A program made the translations under genes and the position numbers. Positions 32,209-45,300 of a DNA stretch of 58,001 nt are shown piece by piece. The stretch is from Candidatus Omnitrophota bacterium (GTDB lineage: Bacteria > Omnitrophota > Gorgyraeia > S143-82). Each line of letters starts with the position of its first letter. The first letter of the stretch is position 1. Location: assembly GCA_015494465.1 (NCBI GenBank), contig WGBD01000009.1:1-58001 (forward strand), in the 5' to 3' direction. The notes under the pieces were generated by a model. That model was not told where the DNA came from, did not search any database, and worked only from the letters and a program-made list of their open reading frames with translations.

Positions 32209-33318
32209 ATGAAGTTCTCTGTGGAAAAGGACCAACTGTTAAGGGCCTTGACCATTGCCCAAGGGATAATTTCCTCGCGCACGAATTTACCTATACTAGC
32301 CAATGTCTTGATAAGGTCAAACGGAAAGAAGGAGATCACCCTTACCTCAACCGATCTGGACATAGGAGTAAAGGTGTCCATCCCTGCAGATGTCAGCGCG
32401 GAAGGGGGGATATCGGTAAACAGCAGGAAGCTATTTGACTTCGTGCGGGAGATGGAGACAGATACCTTGGAATTCGTAGTAAAGAGAAACTACCACGTCC
32501 ACCTGAGCTCGGGAGCGGTCAGTGCGCGCTTCTACGGTATCCCCGAGGAAGAATTTCCTGCCTTACCCAGCGTAAAGGCCAGCGCTTCCTTGGAGATGCC
32601 CGCAGACGTCCTAAAGAACCTGCTCCAGCTCACCCTGTTTTCCGCATCCAAAGACACTATAAGGTACGAATTGAACGGTGTCCTCTTCGAGCTGGAGCCG
32701 GGGAGGATCCGGGCGGTTGCCAGCGACGGAAAAAGGCTCTCGCTTGCGGAAGTTGAATTCGATCACGACATCACGCACAGCGTTATACTTCCTCTCAAGG
32801 CAGGGCAGGAGCTTATGCGGTTCCTCTCTGACGCGGATGTCGTGAGTGCGGTCTTTGGTGACAACATGGTTGGATTTTCCTGGAACGGTGTGGAGTTGGT
32901 CTCTCGGGTGATAGAGGGTGAGTATCCCCAGTATCGGCGGGTGATCCCGGAGGAAAAAGAGGAAAAGGCCATAGTCCCTAGGGCCAATTTTCTCTCCGCT
33001 TTGAAGAGGGCCAGCATATTCACCAGCACCGATTCCCATGCGGTTAAATTGGACTTTTATCGTAACAAGTTGGTGATCACCAAGGATTCTCAGGAGGTTG
33101 GATCCTCTCGGGAGGAACTCCCCATAGCTTACGACGGGGAGGAGATAAGCATAGGGGTGAATCCGGACTTTCTTATAGACATGCTCCGCACGGTCCCGGT
33201 GGAGGAGGTAAAGATAGAGGTCACCGCTCCGGATGTGCCTATAGTGATCCGGGATACCTTGTCTCTGGACGGGATTGATTACAACTACATGTACCTGGTC
33301 TCGCTGATGAGGATGTGA
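32209..33318 (+). CDS. dnaN: DNA polymerase III beta sliding clamp
   Basis: A 369-aa clamp of the usual length. Typical segments: MKFSVEKDQLLRALTIAQGI, RTNLPILANVLI, FYGIPEEEFPALP, YELNGVLFEL, VASDGKRLSLAEVEF, and the C-terminal YNYMYLVSLMRM. It encircles DNA and tethers polymerase III. A strong ribosome site precedes the ATG. Confidence 0.96.
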   Translation: MKFSVEKDQLLRALTIAQGIISSRTNLPILANVLIRSNGKKEITLTSTDLDIGVKVSIPADVSAEGGISVNSRKLFDFVREMETDTLEFVVKRNYHVHLSSGAVSARFYGIPEEEFPALPSVKASASLEMPADVLKNLLQLTLFSASKDTIRYELNGVLFELEPGRIRAVASDGKRLSLAEVEFDHDITHSVILPLKAGQELMRFLSDADVVSAVFGDNMVGFSWNGVELVSRVIEGEYPQYRRVIPEEKEEKAIVPRANFLSALKRASIFTSTDSHAVKLDFYRNKLVITKDSQEVGSSREELPIAYDGEEISIGVNPDFLIDMLRTVPVEEVKIEVTAPDVPIVIRDTLSLDGIDYNYMYLVSLMRM

Positions 33319-33548
33319 TGGGTGCCAAGAAGGTGGATAAGATATGCCGTTCCTTCTTGGAGGGGGTAAAGACGGTGGATCTTTCCCCTCTGGGGGATCT
33401 GGCGGGGTATGTATCTTCGGTGGAAGTGAGGGGATCAGTTGGTATAATAAGGGCCAAGGATCCGACCTCGCGGTACCTGCTCAGGAGGGCGAGCGAGGTT
33501 ATTAAGGACCTATTGGGGGTAGATGAAGTCAAGATAGAATTGGAGTGA
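33318..33548 (+). CDS. Small protein between dnaN and gyrB, possibly DUF721/DciA-like
   Basis: A 76-aa protein (ATG at 33318, TGATG overlap with dnaN). The N-terminal half contains VDKICRSFLEGVKTV; the C-terminal half (SVEVRGSVGIIRAKDPTSRY, then ASEVIKDLLGVDEVKIELE) resembles the KH-like DUF721/DciA domain, whose members occur near dnaA/gyrB and can load the replicative helicase. The similarity is weak and short. RecF, usual at this spot, is absent. The real function is unknown. Confidence 0.6.
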   Translation: MGAKKVDKICRSFLEGVKTVDLSPLGDLAGYVSSVEVRGSVGIIRAKDPTSRYLLRRASEVIKDLLGVDEVKIELE

Positions 33549-35978
<2,430 letters not shown>

Positions 35979-35992
35979 AGGAGGACGATTAG

Positions 35993-38419
35993 ATGTACAC
36001 GCGCAACGAGAGGATTATACCTAGACCGATAGAAGAGGAGATGAAGACCTCCTACCTCAACTACGCGATGAGCGTGATCATCGGCAGGGCCTTGCCCGAC
36101 GTCAGAGACGGGTTAAAACCGGTCCAGAGACGCATCCTCTACGCTATGCACGAACTGGGCCTGCAGCACGGCAAGCCCTTTAAGAAGAGCGCGAGGATCG
36201 TCGGTGAGGTCTTGGGCAAGTATCATCCCCACGGGGACAGTGCGGTATACGATGCCTTAGTGAGGATGGTCCAGCCGTTCTCGCTGCGCTATCCCTTGGT
36301 GGAAGGGCAGGGGAACTTTGGATCCATAGACGGGGACGCCGCAGCTGCGATGCGTTATACCGAGGCCCGCCTGGCCAAGATCAGTCAGGAGATGTTGAGA
36401 GATATAGACAAGGACACGGTGGACTTCGTCCCCAACTTCGACGAGAGTCTACAGGAACCGACGGTCTTGCCGGCAGCGATCCCCAACCTCCTTATCAACG
36501 GTGCCAGCGGTATTGCGGTGGGTATGGCCACGAACATACCTCCCCACAATCTGGGGGAGGTGATATCCGCCTTGGTAGCGATGATAGACGATCCCAACAT
36601 CGATGTGAAAGGACTGATGAGGCACATAAAGGGTCCGGACTTCCCCACCGGTGCCCTCATCTGCGGGAGGTCGGGGATAAAGCAGGCCTACGAGACCGGG
36701 CGGGGCAAGATAACCCTGCGGGCCAAGGCAGTCACCGAGAAACACCCCCGCACCGGTAGGCAGTCCCTGGTAATCACCGAGATACCCTACCAGGTCAACA
36801 AGTCAAACCTGCTGGCCACCATAGCCTCTTATGTCCAGTCCAAGAAGATAGAGGGCATATCCGATATCCGGGATGAGTCGGACAAGGAAGGCTTGAGGAT
36901 CGTCCTCGAGCTCAAGAGGGACGCCCAGCCGGAGATCGTCTTGAATCAATTGTACAAGTACACCCAGTTGGAAACTACCTTTGGGATTATACTCCTGGCC
37001 ATCGTCCACGGCAGACCGCAGGTCCTGACCTTGAAGGAGATGCTACAGCAGTTCATCCAGCACCGCAGGGAGGTGGTCACCCGCAGGACCAGGTTTGAAC
37101 TCGCCAAGGCCAAGAGGCGTGCCCACATCCTGGAGGGGTTAAAGATTGCCTTGGACAACATAGACGCGGTCATAGAGACGATAAAGAAGTCCCGGACCAC
37201 CCAGGATGCCAAAGAAAAGTTGATTAAGAGGTTTTCCCTCACCGAGGTGCAGGCCCAGGCCATCTTGGAGATGCAACTCCAGAGGTTGGTGAGTTTGGAG
37301 AGGAAGAAACTGGAAGAGGAATATCTGGAACTCATCAAGAGGATAGAATTCCTCGAGTCCGTCCTGGCCTCGGATGCCAAGTTGATGGGTATCATCCGGG
37401 AGGAACTTCTGGAGATCAAAGAGAAGTACGCAGATCCCCGCCGGACGGACATAACCGCCGAGACCAAGGAACTCAACATAGAGGACCTCATCCAGGAAGA
37501 GGACATGGTGATCACCATAAGCCACCGCGGTTACATAAAGCGGCTTGCGGTGAGCAGTTATAGGAAGCAGGCAAGGGGCGGAAAAGGGGTAAGCACCGCT
37601 GCAGCCAAGGAAGGAGACTTTATAGAGCACCTGTTCGTGGCAAAGACCTTGGATTACCTGTTGTTCTTCACCAACAAGGGCAAGGCCTACTGGCTTAAGG
37701 TGTACGAGATCCCCGAGGCCTCCCGTACCAGCAGGGGACGGGCGATAGTGAACCTATTGTCTTTGTCTCAAGGGGAGCACATAAGCACCGTTCTGGCCCT
37801 GAGGAGCTTTGGGGAGGAAGAGAGGATGTGCCTGATTACCCGCAACGGTATTATCAAGCGGGTGGAGGCCCGGGCCTTCAGCCATGTGAGAAAGGGCGGG
37901 ATTATTGCCATTACCCTGGACAAGGGCGACGAGTTGGTGCGGGCACTCCTTACCAGCGGGGAGGACGAACTGGTCATCGCCACCGCCAAGGGTATTGCGA
38001 TAAGATTCAAGGAGACCGACGTGCGGGAAATGGGCAGACAGGCCCGCGGGGTAAAGGCGATATCCCTGCGCAAGGGAGATTACGTCGTGGGGGCGGTTAT
38101 AGTGGAAAAAGGTAAGGACTTGCTCACCATAACCAGCGATGGGATAGCCAAGAGGTCGGGTTTCGAGGAATACCGGCTTCAAAACCGGGGAGGCACGGGA
38201 TTGATCAACATAAAGTTGAGGCCTGGCGCAGAGGTGGTCTTTGCCATGGCCGTGGACGACGAAACCGAGGTGATGGTGATCACTCAGAAGGGAATGACTG
38301 TGCGCTGTCCGGTCAAGGACATCCGCCGGACCTCCCGGAACACCCAAGGCGTGCGCCTTATAAAGATGGAGGAGGGGGACAGGGTGGTCACTGCAGCAAA
38401 GGTGGAGAAAGATGAGTGA
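35993..38419 (+). CDS. gyrA: DNA gyrase subunit A
   Basis: An 808-aa breakage-reunion subunit. The catalytic Tyr lies in [14 protein letters not shown], and the quinolone-resistance region reads [17 protein letters not shown], with the usual Ser position. The GyrA box ([11 protein letters not shown], consensus QRRGGKG) marks it as gyrase rather than topoisomerase IV. It overlaps mgtE by 8 nt. Confidence 0.97.
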   Translation: MYTRNERIIPRPIEEEMKTSYLNYAMSVIIGRALPDVRDGLKPVQRRILYAMHELGLQHGKPFKKSARIVGEVLGKYHPHGDSAVYDALVRMVQPFSLRYPLVEGQGNFGSIDGDAAAAMRYTEARLAKISQEMLRDIDKDTVDFVPNFDESLQEPTVLPAAIPNLLINGASGIAVGMATNIPPHNLGEVISALVAMIDDPNIDVKGLMRHIKGPDFPTGALICGRSGIKQAYETGRGKITLRAKAVTEKHPRTGRQSLVITEIPYQVNKSNLLATIASYVQSKKIEGISDIRDESDKEGLRIVLELKRDAQPEIVLNQLYKYTQLETTFGIILLAIVHGRPQVLTLKEMLQQFIQHRREVVTRRTRFELAKAKRRAHILEGLKIALDNIDAVIETIKKSRTTQDAKEKLIKRFSLTEVQAQAILEMQLQRLVSLERKKLEEEYLELIKRIEFLESVLASDAKLMGIIREELLEIKEKYADPRRTDITAETKELNIEDLIQEEDMVITISHRGYIKRLAVSSYRKQARGGKGVSTAAAKEGDFIEHLFVAKTLDYLLFFTNKGKAYWLKVYEIPEASRTSRGRAIVNLLSLSQGEHISTVLALRSFGEEERMCLITRNGIIKRVEARAFSHVRKGGIIAITLDKGDELVRALLTSGEDELVIATAKGIAIRFKETDVREMGRQARGVKAISLRKGDYVVGAVIVEKGKDLLTITSDGIAKRSGFEEYRLQNRGGTGLINIKLRPGAEVVFAMAVDDETEVMVITQKGMTVRCPVKDIRRTSRNTQGVRLIKMEEGDRVVTAAKVEKDE

Positions 38420-39782
38420 TGAACAGAGAAGACAAGATCGCGTCCCGTTGGCCGGACCGGACATCCAGGAAATACTTTCGGACCCCGACTATCCAAAAAA
38501 ACTTCGGGAGCTCTTCGACGACCTGCACCCTTACGACGTATTCTCCCTCATAGAAGACCTCCCCCCTGAGGACATAGCCAAGATTATCTCCGCACTGGGG
38601 AAGAAAGGAATAGAGGTCTTTGAGTACTTTCCCGATGAGGAGAAGAAGGACATCTTCTACTGTTTCTCCCGGAAGAAGATGGTCGAGCTTTTGGAGGAGA
38701 TGGCGCCGGACGATAGAGTGGACTTCGTGAAGAAACTACCCGAGGACCTGGTGGAAGACATCTTGCCTCTCCTCGCCCAGGCGGAGCGAAACGACATAAA
38801 ACGCCTTCTCCAATACGAAGAAGGCACTGCCGGGGCGATAATGACCACTGAATACGCGACCATCCCTCCGGACATCACCGTGGACAAGGCCTTGGAATAC
38901 CTCCGGCGGGTGGCCCCGGATAGGGAGACGATATATTACGTGTACGTGACGGATAGGGATAGGAAGCTGCTGGGCTTGGTCACCCTGCGCGATCTTATAG
39001 TTGCCCGCAGGACGGCCAAGATAGAGGACATAATGCACAGAGACTTGATAGTGGTGAGGGTGGACGATCCGGTGGAAGAGGTTGCCAAGAAGGTGCGGGA
39101 TTACGACTTTTTGGCGATTCCAGTAGTGGATCACGAGAACAGACTCGTAGGTATCGTCACCGTTGACGACGTCATCGATGTCATAGAGGAGGAAGATACC
39201 GAGGACATGTTTGCCTACGGTGCATCTGGCGTGGTCCACAATTACACCGAGGAAAGCGTCTGGAACATCGCCCGCAAGAGGATCACCTGGCTTCTGGTGT
39301 TGGTCTTCGTGCAGTTTATCTCCGGGGCAGTCCTGCAGATGCATTCGGCGGAATTGCAGGCGATGATTGCCCTTGCCTTTTTCCTCCCGGTGTTGTCGGG
39401 GATGGGGGGAAATGCGGGTTCGCAGTCTTCTACGACCATCATCCGCGGGTTGGCCACGGGGGAGATAGAGGAAGCGGACATGTGGCGCATATTCTACAAA
39501 GAACTCAGGGTCGGCCTGTTGGTGGGGAGCATATTGGGTATTATAGGATTCGCCCGGGCGATGTTTATCCAGCAAGATGTGCGGTTGGGTTTGACGGTCT
39601 TTCTCTCCATGGTCGCGACGGTGACCGCTGCAACAACCGCGGGGGCTATGTTGCCGATATTCTTCAAGAAAATCGGTCTAGATCCTGCCCTAATGTCCGG
39701 ACCGTTTATTGCCAGTGTGGTGGACATCGTCTCCATACTCATATACTTTGAGATCGCCCGGATAATTATTATGGGTTTTTGA
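38412..39782 (+). CDS. mgtE: Magnesium transporter MgtE
   Basis: A 456-aa Mg2+ channel: N-terminal superhelical domain with [13 protein letters not shown] repeats, two CBS domains (from [20 protein letters not shown] to [15 protein letters not shown]), then about five membrane helices with [20 protein letters not shown] as the pore signature. The start ATGAGTGA overlaps the gyrA stop, so magnesium uptake is co-transcribed with gyrase, an unusual pairing. Confidence 0.95.
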   Translation: MSDEQRRQDRVPLAGPDIQEILSDPDYPKKLRELFDDLHPYDVFSLIEDLPPEDIAKIISALGKKGIEVFEYFPDEEKKDIFYCFSRKKMVELLEEMAPDDRVDFVKKLPEDLVEDILPLLAQAERNDIKRLLQYEEGTAGAIMTTEYATIPPDITVDKALEYLRRVAPDRETIYYVYVTDRDRKLLGLVTLRDLIVARRTAKIEDIMHRDLIVVRVDDPVEEVAKKVRDYDFLAIPVVDHENRLVGIVTVDDVIDVIEEEDTEDMFAYGASGVVHNYTEESVWNIARKRITWLLVLVFVQFISGAVLQMHSAELQAMIALAFFLPVLSGMGGNAGSQSSTTIIRGLATGEIEEADMWRIFYKELRVGLLVGSILGIIGFARAMFIQQDVRLGLTVFLSMVATVTAATTAGAMLPIFFKKIGLDPALMSGPFIASVVDIVSILIYFEIARIIIMGF

Positions 39783-39783
39783 T

Positions 39784-39811
39784 TTGATCTTGGGCTGGTC
39801 TGTGTTATACT
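39784..39811 (+). promoter_or_regulatory. Promoter overlapping the mgtE stop
   Basis: TTGATC (39784-39789), a 16-nt spacer and TATACT (39806-39811) form a good sigma70 promoter. The predicted start (about 39818) is only about 30 nt upstream of a strong terminator hairpin. Confidence 0.6.
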
Positions 39812-39847
39812 CTATCGGTGCTTGTGAGTGTTTAGTTTGCGTGTCCG

Positions 39848-39884
39848 AGCCACCGGGCTAAATGCTCGGTGGCTTTGTTTTTTG
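39848..39884 (+). terminator. Rho-independent terminator upstream of the FKBP gene
   Basis: The hairpin AGCCACCG / CGGTGGCT (8 bp, loop about 11) is followed by TTGTTTTTT. It ends the gyrA-mgtE transcript and, because a promoter precedes it, may also act as an attenuator for the next gene. Confidence 0.8.
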
Positions 39885-39919
39885 TCAGTGGGCCTGCAAA
39901 GAGAGAGGAGGAACGGAAG

Positions 39920-40435
39920 ATGCAGGTACAGGTTCTGGCGCTGCTGATAGCAGGCGTGCTCATCTTCGCCCCGCGCTTGTTCGCTGCCAACGAGGGCGAA
40001 CAGTCCGCGGGCGAGGTGAAAGAGGGCTCCACGGTGACGCTGGAGTACACCCTCAAGGACGAGACCGGGAAGGTGGTGGAGTCCAATGTGGGCAAGAAGC
40101 CCCTTACTGTCCACCTGAACGGGAAGGAAATCATCCCGGGTCTGGAGAAACGGATGATCGGGATGAAAGAGGGCGAGAGCAAGGAGATAACGGTCCCGGC
40201 CAAGGAGGCCTACGGAGAGGTCCAGAAGGAGCTGATGCTAGAGGTCCCTCTGGAGAAGTTGCCTCCTAATACCAAGGTCGGGGACCAGCTCCAGTTGCAG
40301 GCGCCCGACGGGAAGGTCTTTCCCTGTCGAGTGAAGAGCATCGACGAGGAGAAGAAGGTCGCCATTATAGACCTGAACCACCCGTTGGCAGGAAAGGATC
40401 TGACGTTTGACATCAAGATCCTTAAAGTTGAGTGA
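39920..40435 (+). CDS. Exported FKBP/SlyD-type peptidyl-prolyl isomerase
   Basis: A 171-aa protein. The N-terminus (VLALLIAGVLIFAPRLFA, then ANEG) is a signal peptide with a likely cut after LFA. The FKBP core of SlyD type follows (VTLEYTLKDETGKVVESN, IIPGLEKRMIGMKEGESKEI), with the insert-in-flap region and the NHPLAGKDLTFDI motif. It catalyses proline isomerisation, probably in the periplasm. The ATG at 39920 is chosen because it follows GAGGAGGAACGG and begins the signal peptide. Confidence 0.9.
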   Translation: MQVQVLALLIAGVLIFAPRLFAANEGEQSAGEVKEGSTVTLEYTLKDETGKVVESNVGKKPLTVHLNGKEIIPGLEKRMIGMKEGESKEITVPAKEAYGEVQKELMLEVPLEKLPPNTKVGDQLQLQAPDGKVFPCRVKSIDEEKKVAIIDLNHPLAGKDLTFDIKILKVE

Positions 40436-40466
40436 GTTAGTGCTTAGAAAGGAGAGGTTCGTGGAA

Positions 40467-40769
40467 ATGGGAAAGAGACTGTATGTTGGGAATCTACCTT
40501 ATGCGGTTAACGACGAGAGACTTCTGGAAATCTTTTCCGAAGTTGGCACTGTCAGTAGCGCACAGGTAATATTGGACAGGAACACTGGTAGGTCCAAGGG
40601 GTTCGGATTCGTGGAGATGTCCACGGAGGAAGAGGCCCAGGCTGCGATAGAGAAACTGAATCAGCAGGAGATCGACGGGAGAAACATCGTGGTGAACGAG
40701 GCCCGTCCGAGCACGGGGAGGACGAGGTCCTTTTCCGATCGATCCCGGGGATTCAGGTCCTATCGGTAG
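40467..40769 (+). CDS. RRM-type RNA-binding protein
   Basis: A 100-aa single-RRM protein: RNP2 is LYVGNLPY and RNP1 is KGFGFVEM, followed by an Arg/Ser-rich tail (RTRSFSDRSRGFRSYR). Such small glycine/arginine-tailed RRM proteins act as RNA chaperones, often cold-induced. The ATG at 40467 gives the standard MGKRLYVGN start. It lies 31 nt after the FKBP gene and is followed by a strong terminator. Confidence 0.92.
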   Translation: MGKRLYVGNLPYAVNDERLLEIFSEVGTVSSAQVILDRNTGRSKGFGFVEMSTEEEAQAAIEKLNQQEIDGRNIVVNEARPSTGRTRSFSDRSRGFRSYR

Positions 40770-40804
40770 GATGAAGAGATAGTCTGTTTGCAGGTCCACT
40801 GAGA

Positions 40805-40837
40805 TTTACCCGGTCATCGTGGCCGGGTAAATTTTTT
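40805..40837 (+). terminator. Rho-independent terminator after the RRM gene
   Basis: A perfect 9-bp hairpin TTTACCCGG / CCGGGTAAA with a 9-nt loop, followed by TTTTTT. It separates the FKBP-RRM unit from the PadR efflux operon. Confidence 0.9.
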
Positions 40838-40845
40838 CTTCACAC

Positions 40846-40867
40846 ATATGTTTTTTACATATATACT
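40846..40867 (+). promoter_or_regulatory. PadR-type operator and -10 box
   Basis: ATATGTTTTTTACATAT (40846-40862) is a perfect dyad with ATGT/ACAT half-sites, the pattern bound by PadR-family repressors. TATACT at 40862-40867 can serve as -10 box, so the dyad overlaps the core promoter of the operon whose first gene is a PadR regulator. Autoregulation is inferred. Confidence 0.6.
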
Positions 40868-40908
40868 ATTAGCAGATATTAATTATCAACCCTTCGCAAG
40901 GAGAGGGT

Positions 40909-41280
40909 ATGGGAAGGAAGTTGGACACGGAACGCGGTTGTATCTATTCCCTGAAGCGTATATCGCGATTCATAGAGCCGAGCCTCCTGCTCTTCCTGTC
41001 CAGAGAGCCAGGTCATGGATACGAGTTGCTGGAGAAGGTCAGGTCTCTGGGTTTTGACGAGGATCAGGTGGATGTGGGTGGTGTTTACAGGACCCTGCGC
41101 AGGATGGAGAGGGAGGGCCTGGTGCGCTCGCGTTGGGAGAGGGTAGGCGGTCGGAGGAGGAGGGTCTATTTGATTACCGAAAAGGGGAAGGGTGCTCTTG
41201 AAGAGTGGGTCCAGCGCATAGAGGAACGCAGGCGAGCACTGGGCAGGTTCTTAAAGGTCTATTACAGGAGGAGGAGATGA
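40909..41280 (+). CDS. PadR family transcriptional regulator
   Basis: A 123-aa winged-helix repressor: SLLLFLSREPGHGYELLEKV, GGVYRTLRRMEREGLVRSRW, and RRRRVYLITEKGKGALEEWV are the PadR hallmarks. It is the first gene of the RND efflux operon and presumably represses it until a toxic ligand binds. A strong GGAGAGGGT ribosome site precedes the ATG. Confidence 0.9.
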   Translation: MGRKLDTERGCIYSLKRISRFIEPSLLLFLSREPGHGYELLEKVRSLGFDEDQVDVGGVYRTLRRMEREGLVRSRWERVGGRRRRVYLITEKGKGALEEWVQRIEERRRALGRFLKVYYRRRR

Positions 41281-42356
41281 GGAAGTTCGTCCTGGTCTTG
41301 TTGTTGATCTTGGCGGTGGCGGGGGTCTTGGTGGTGCGCAGGAAGGTGGAGTTGGCAAAGGCACCCCGGCAGGGCGGGATCAAAGTGGTGCAGGTCGTCC
41401 GGGCCCGTAGCGGGAAGTTAGAGAAAAAAAGGCATTACCTTGCCCGGGTGGAGTCCCGACACAGGATTGGGGTTATGGCCAGAGGCGCCCTAAGGGTGGA
41501 GGAGGTGCCGGTGGATGAGGGCGATAGGATCAAGAAGGGGCAGGTTATTCTCCAACTGGATGCCTCTCAGGCGAAAGCGGCACTGGAAAGGGCCAAGGCA
41601 AACCTCGAGTCCGCTAAGGAAAACCTCGCCTTCTGGGAGAAGGAACTGAAGCGGGCGGAGTACCTGTTCTCCCAAGGGGCCATCCCCGAGGCCGAGAGGG
41701 ACAAGGTGAAGAACAGTTATGCCCAGGCCAAGGCAAGGATGGCCTCCGCGCAGAAGGAGGTGGAGCGCCAGGAGGCGGAGATGCGCTATCTCACGATCCG
41801 CTCGCCGATAACCGGCGTGGTCATCAAGCGGTTGGCGGATCCCGGGGACATGGTGGGGCCTGGGAAACCCATCGTGATATTGGCGGACGATTCTCGCCTA
41901 AGGCTGGTCTTTGAGGCCCCGCAGGAAGACCTCCCGGACCTGAGGGAGGGTGAGGATGTGTCGTTTAGGCTTAAGGATGAGGAGCACAAGGCAAAGGTCT
42001 CGCGGGTCTTCCCGGCGTTGGAACCCTCACGCACCGTTCGGGTGGAGGTGGATCTGGAGGAAGATCCCGGTCTGAGGTTGGGGCAGACGGTGCCCGTGGA
42101 TGTGGTGGTGGAAAAGAAGGACTCCGCCGTGCTCCTGCCCCGCAGTTCCCTGATGCGCACTACAGAGGGTGGATGGCAGGTATTCCTGGTGAAGGAGGGA
42201 GTCGTGCACAGGAGGCCGGTGGAACTGGGGATAGAGGGCGACGGTTGGGTGGAGGTGAAGGGGGTCTCTCCCGGGGAGATGGTGATAAGGGCCCCGTTCC
42301 TCTCCTTGGTGAGGTTGAACGATGGGGATAAGGTAAGGGTGGCGGGTAAGAGATGA
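41277..42356 (+). CDS. RND efflux membrane fusion (periplasmic adaptor) protein
   Basis: A 359-aa HlyD/AcrA-type adaptor. N-terminal anchor (FVLVLLLILAVAGVLVV), the lipoyl halves (ALRVEEVPVDEGDRIKKGQV and YLTIRSPITGVVIKRLADPG) flanking an alpha-helical hairpin rich in Ala/Lys/Glu, then the beta-barrel domain. It links the pump with the outer-membrane channel. The ATG at 41277 overlaps the padR stop (ATGA); a longer upstream frame lies inside padR. Confidence 0.92.
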   Translation: MRKFVLVLLLILAVAGVLVVRRKVELAKAPRQGGIKVVQVVRARSGKLEKKRHYLARVESRHRIGVMARGALRVEEVPVDEGDRIKKGQVILQLDASQAKAALERAKANLESAKENLAFWEKELKRAEYLFSQGAIPEAERDKVKNSYAQAKARMASAQKEVERQEAEMRYLTIRSPITGVVIKRLADPGDMVGPGKPIVILADDSRLRLVFEAPQEDLPDLREGEDVSFRLKDEEHKAKVSRVFPALEPSRTVRVEVDLEEDPGLRLGQTVPVDVVVEKKDSAVLLPRSSLMRTTEGGWQVFLVKEGVVHRRPVELGIEGDGWVEVKGVSPGEMVIRAPFLSLVRLNDGDKVRVAGKR

Positions 42357-45300
42357 ACCTTACGGAGGTATCAGTAAAGAATCCCTATCTGGTCCTGGCG
42401 GCGAGTCTGCTGGTCGCGGTCTTGGGGACGATTTCTTTCTTCCGCACGCCGGTTGATCTCTTTCCCGACACTTCTCCTCCTCAGGTCCTGGTCTTGACCG
42501 TGGAGCCAGGGGCCTCGGCAGACGACGTCGCAGACAAGATAACCGAGGTGCTGGAGAAGGAACTCAACACCCTCCCCGGTCTGAAGCGGATTCGCTCCAT
42601 CTCCCGGGATGAGGTCTCTGCCATAACCGTGGAATTCCGCTACAGTAGGGACATAGACACCGCATTGATTGACGTGGTGAATGCGGTCTCCCGGGTGAAG
42701 GCCCAACTGCCCAAGGACATTCTCCCGATAAGGATATACCGAATAACCGATGCGACCCGGCCCACCCTCACTTTGGCCCTCTCCCCGAAGGCAGACAGCG
42801 GTAAGACCTTGGAGGACATCCGCCTCCTGGCCGAGAACCAGATAAAGGACGAGTTGCTCTCTCTGCCAGAGGTGGGGGATGTGGATGTCTTCGGGGGGTA
42901 CCTGCCGGAGGTGAGGATACGCCTGGATAGGGATAGATTGAGATCCTACGGGATAGGCCTTCCCGAGGTCCTGTCCGCTGTGAGCAAGAGGAATATCACC
43001 GTCCCCGGTGGCTATCTCTATTCCCGGGGCGGGGAGTATCTGGTCAAGACATCTGGAGAAGTGGACGACCTTGAGGGTTTACGAAACCTGCCGATAAAGA
43101 GGCAGGGCGGGGGGTATGTACTGCTCAGAGATGTTGCCAGAGTAGAACTGTCCCATGCAGACCAGCGCAGTCTCTTCCACGGCAACGGCCACAGGGCAAT
43201 AGCCCTGAACGTCCTTCGTCCCGACGACGGGCACACCTTAGAGACGATCCGCGCGGTGAAGAGGTTTCTTCCCAGACTAAGGAAGAAGTATCCCGACATC
43301 CAGTTTGAGATCGTGGACGATCAGGAGGGGATAATCACCATAAACCTAAAAGGGATGCGGTCTTCGCTGTGGCAGGCGGTCATCCTGACGGTCCTGGTGG
43401 TCTTTCTGTTTCTGGCAGACAGGCGGACTGCAGGAGTGATAGCCCTGAGCATACCGATGTCCTTCCTGTTCAGTTTGATGGTCCTGAAGTTCAGCCCCTA
43501 TACGATGAATATGGTGACCCTCTCGGGATTGATCATCGCGGTGGGTATGGTGGTGGACGCCTCTATAGTGGTCTTGGAGAACATCTACCGCCACTATCAC
43601 CTCGCCCAGGGGAGGAAGTCCATATTCGAGGTGGTCTTGGAGGGGACGAAGGAGGTGGCTCTCGCCAACACCGCAGGGGCCTTTACCACCATCGTGGTCC
43701 TTATCCCGGTGATGTTCGTGGGGGGCTATCCCCAGACGGTCCTTCGCCCGCTGAGTATAATGATAGGGTCCACTATATTTGCCTCGCTTATCGTGTCCCT
43801 GACCATAGTCCCGCTCCTGTCTTCTCGCCTGTTGGCCAAACCCACCAAACCTTCCCTGATAGAGGTCTGGACCCGGGCCTTTGGAAAGGTTGTGGATCGC
43901 CTTGCAGATTTTTACGTCTCCTTATTGGAGGTGGCCCTGCGCCATCGCTTCAAGGTGATACCGATCGTGATGGCCAGTTTCGTCCTGACGATAAGGGTGG
44001 TTCTTCCCCTTTTGGTGGGAGAACTTATGCCTCCAATGGATACGGGGATCGTGAAGATAACCCTGGACATGCCCGCCTCTTTCGGGATAGAGAAGGTGGA
44101 GCGGGTGCTCAATCAGGTGGAACGGGTGATTAAGTCCACCCCTGGGTTCATATCCATGTCATCAGTGGTGGGTTCCGAGCCGGGTCAGATCAGTTTCGGT
44201 GGGGGAGGGGCGACGACGCAGACGGTCCACATGACCGTGAACCTAGTCACCCGGGACCGCAGGAAAAAGACGATATGGGAGATAGAGGACGAGTGGAGGG
44301 AGGCCCTCAGGAAGATAGAGGGACTGCGGTCCTTCTCGGTGATGGAGTACGGTGCTACCCCTATCTCAACCACCAAGGCCCCTCTGGATCTGGTCCTATA
44401 CGGCGATGATGTGAATCTGTTGGACAAGATGGCCGACGGGGTGGTGAGGAGGATAGTGGGTATCCCGGGCCTGTTGGACGTCCGGAGGAGTTGGTACAGG
44501 GATAAACCCCAGTTGGAGATAGTTCCCGACGAGAGACTGTGCAAACTTTACGGTGTCTCCACTGAGGATGTGGCCCGTCTGGTCCGGCTGGCGGTGGGAG
44601 GAGGGATCGTATCCTACATGCGACTGAAAGACTTTCTGGATATCCCCATCCGTCTGGATTACGCGGAAGGGGATGTCGGGTCCCCGGATGCCCTGGGGCT
44701 GATATACATCCCCACCCGATATGGTCAGATCCCGTTGAGGGCCTTGGTGAAGACGGTGGAGCGGACCTATATCCCTCCCTTTATCTCCCGTGAGGACATG
44801 AAAAAGACCATCGACATCACCGGTATAAACCGAACCGCGACGATAATTCAGGTGGCCAAGCAGGTGGGAAGAAGGCTCCGTCAGGCCCATCAGGTCGTTC
44901 CTGCAGGCTACGGGATGAAGATGTCGGGCACACCCGCGGACATGAAGGAGGCAAGAGACAGGCTCCGCAAGGCCCTGTTATTGGGCCTGCTCCTGCTGTA
45001 CCTCTTGCTGGTGCCGATGTACCGCTCCCTTACCCACCCGGTGGTTATAATGGTTGCCATCCCCCTCGCAGCGGTGGGGGCGGTGTGGGGTCTGCTTGTG
45101 TTTGACAAGCCGATGTGTATGCCCGCAATAATGGGCATAATCCTGTTGGGCGGGACGATAGTCAACAACTCCATTCTCCTCTTGGACTTCATCCTCCAGG
45201 CCCGGGCCCGGGGCAAGAGCAGGGAAGAGGCGATTATAGATTCGGTGCGCATACGGACCCGCCCTATACTGATGACCGCCTCTTCCACCATAATAGGCCT

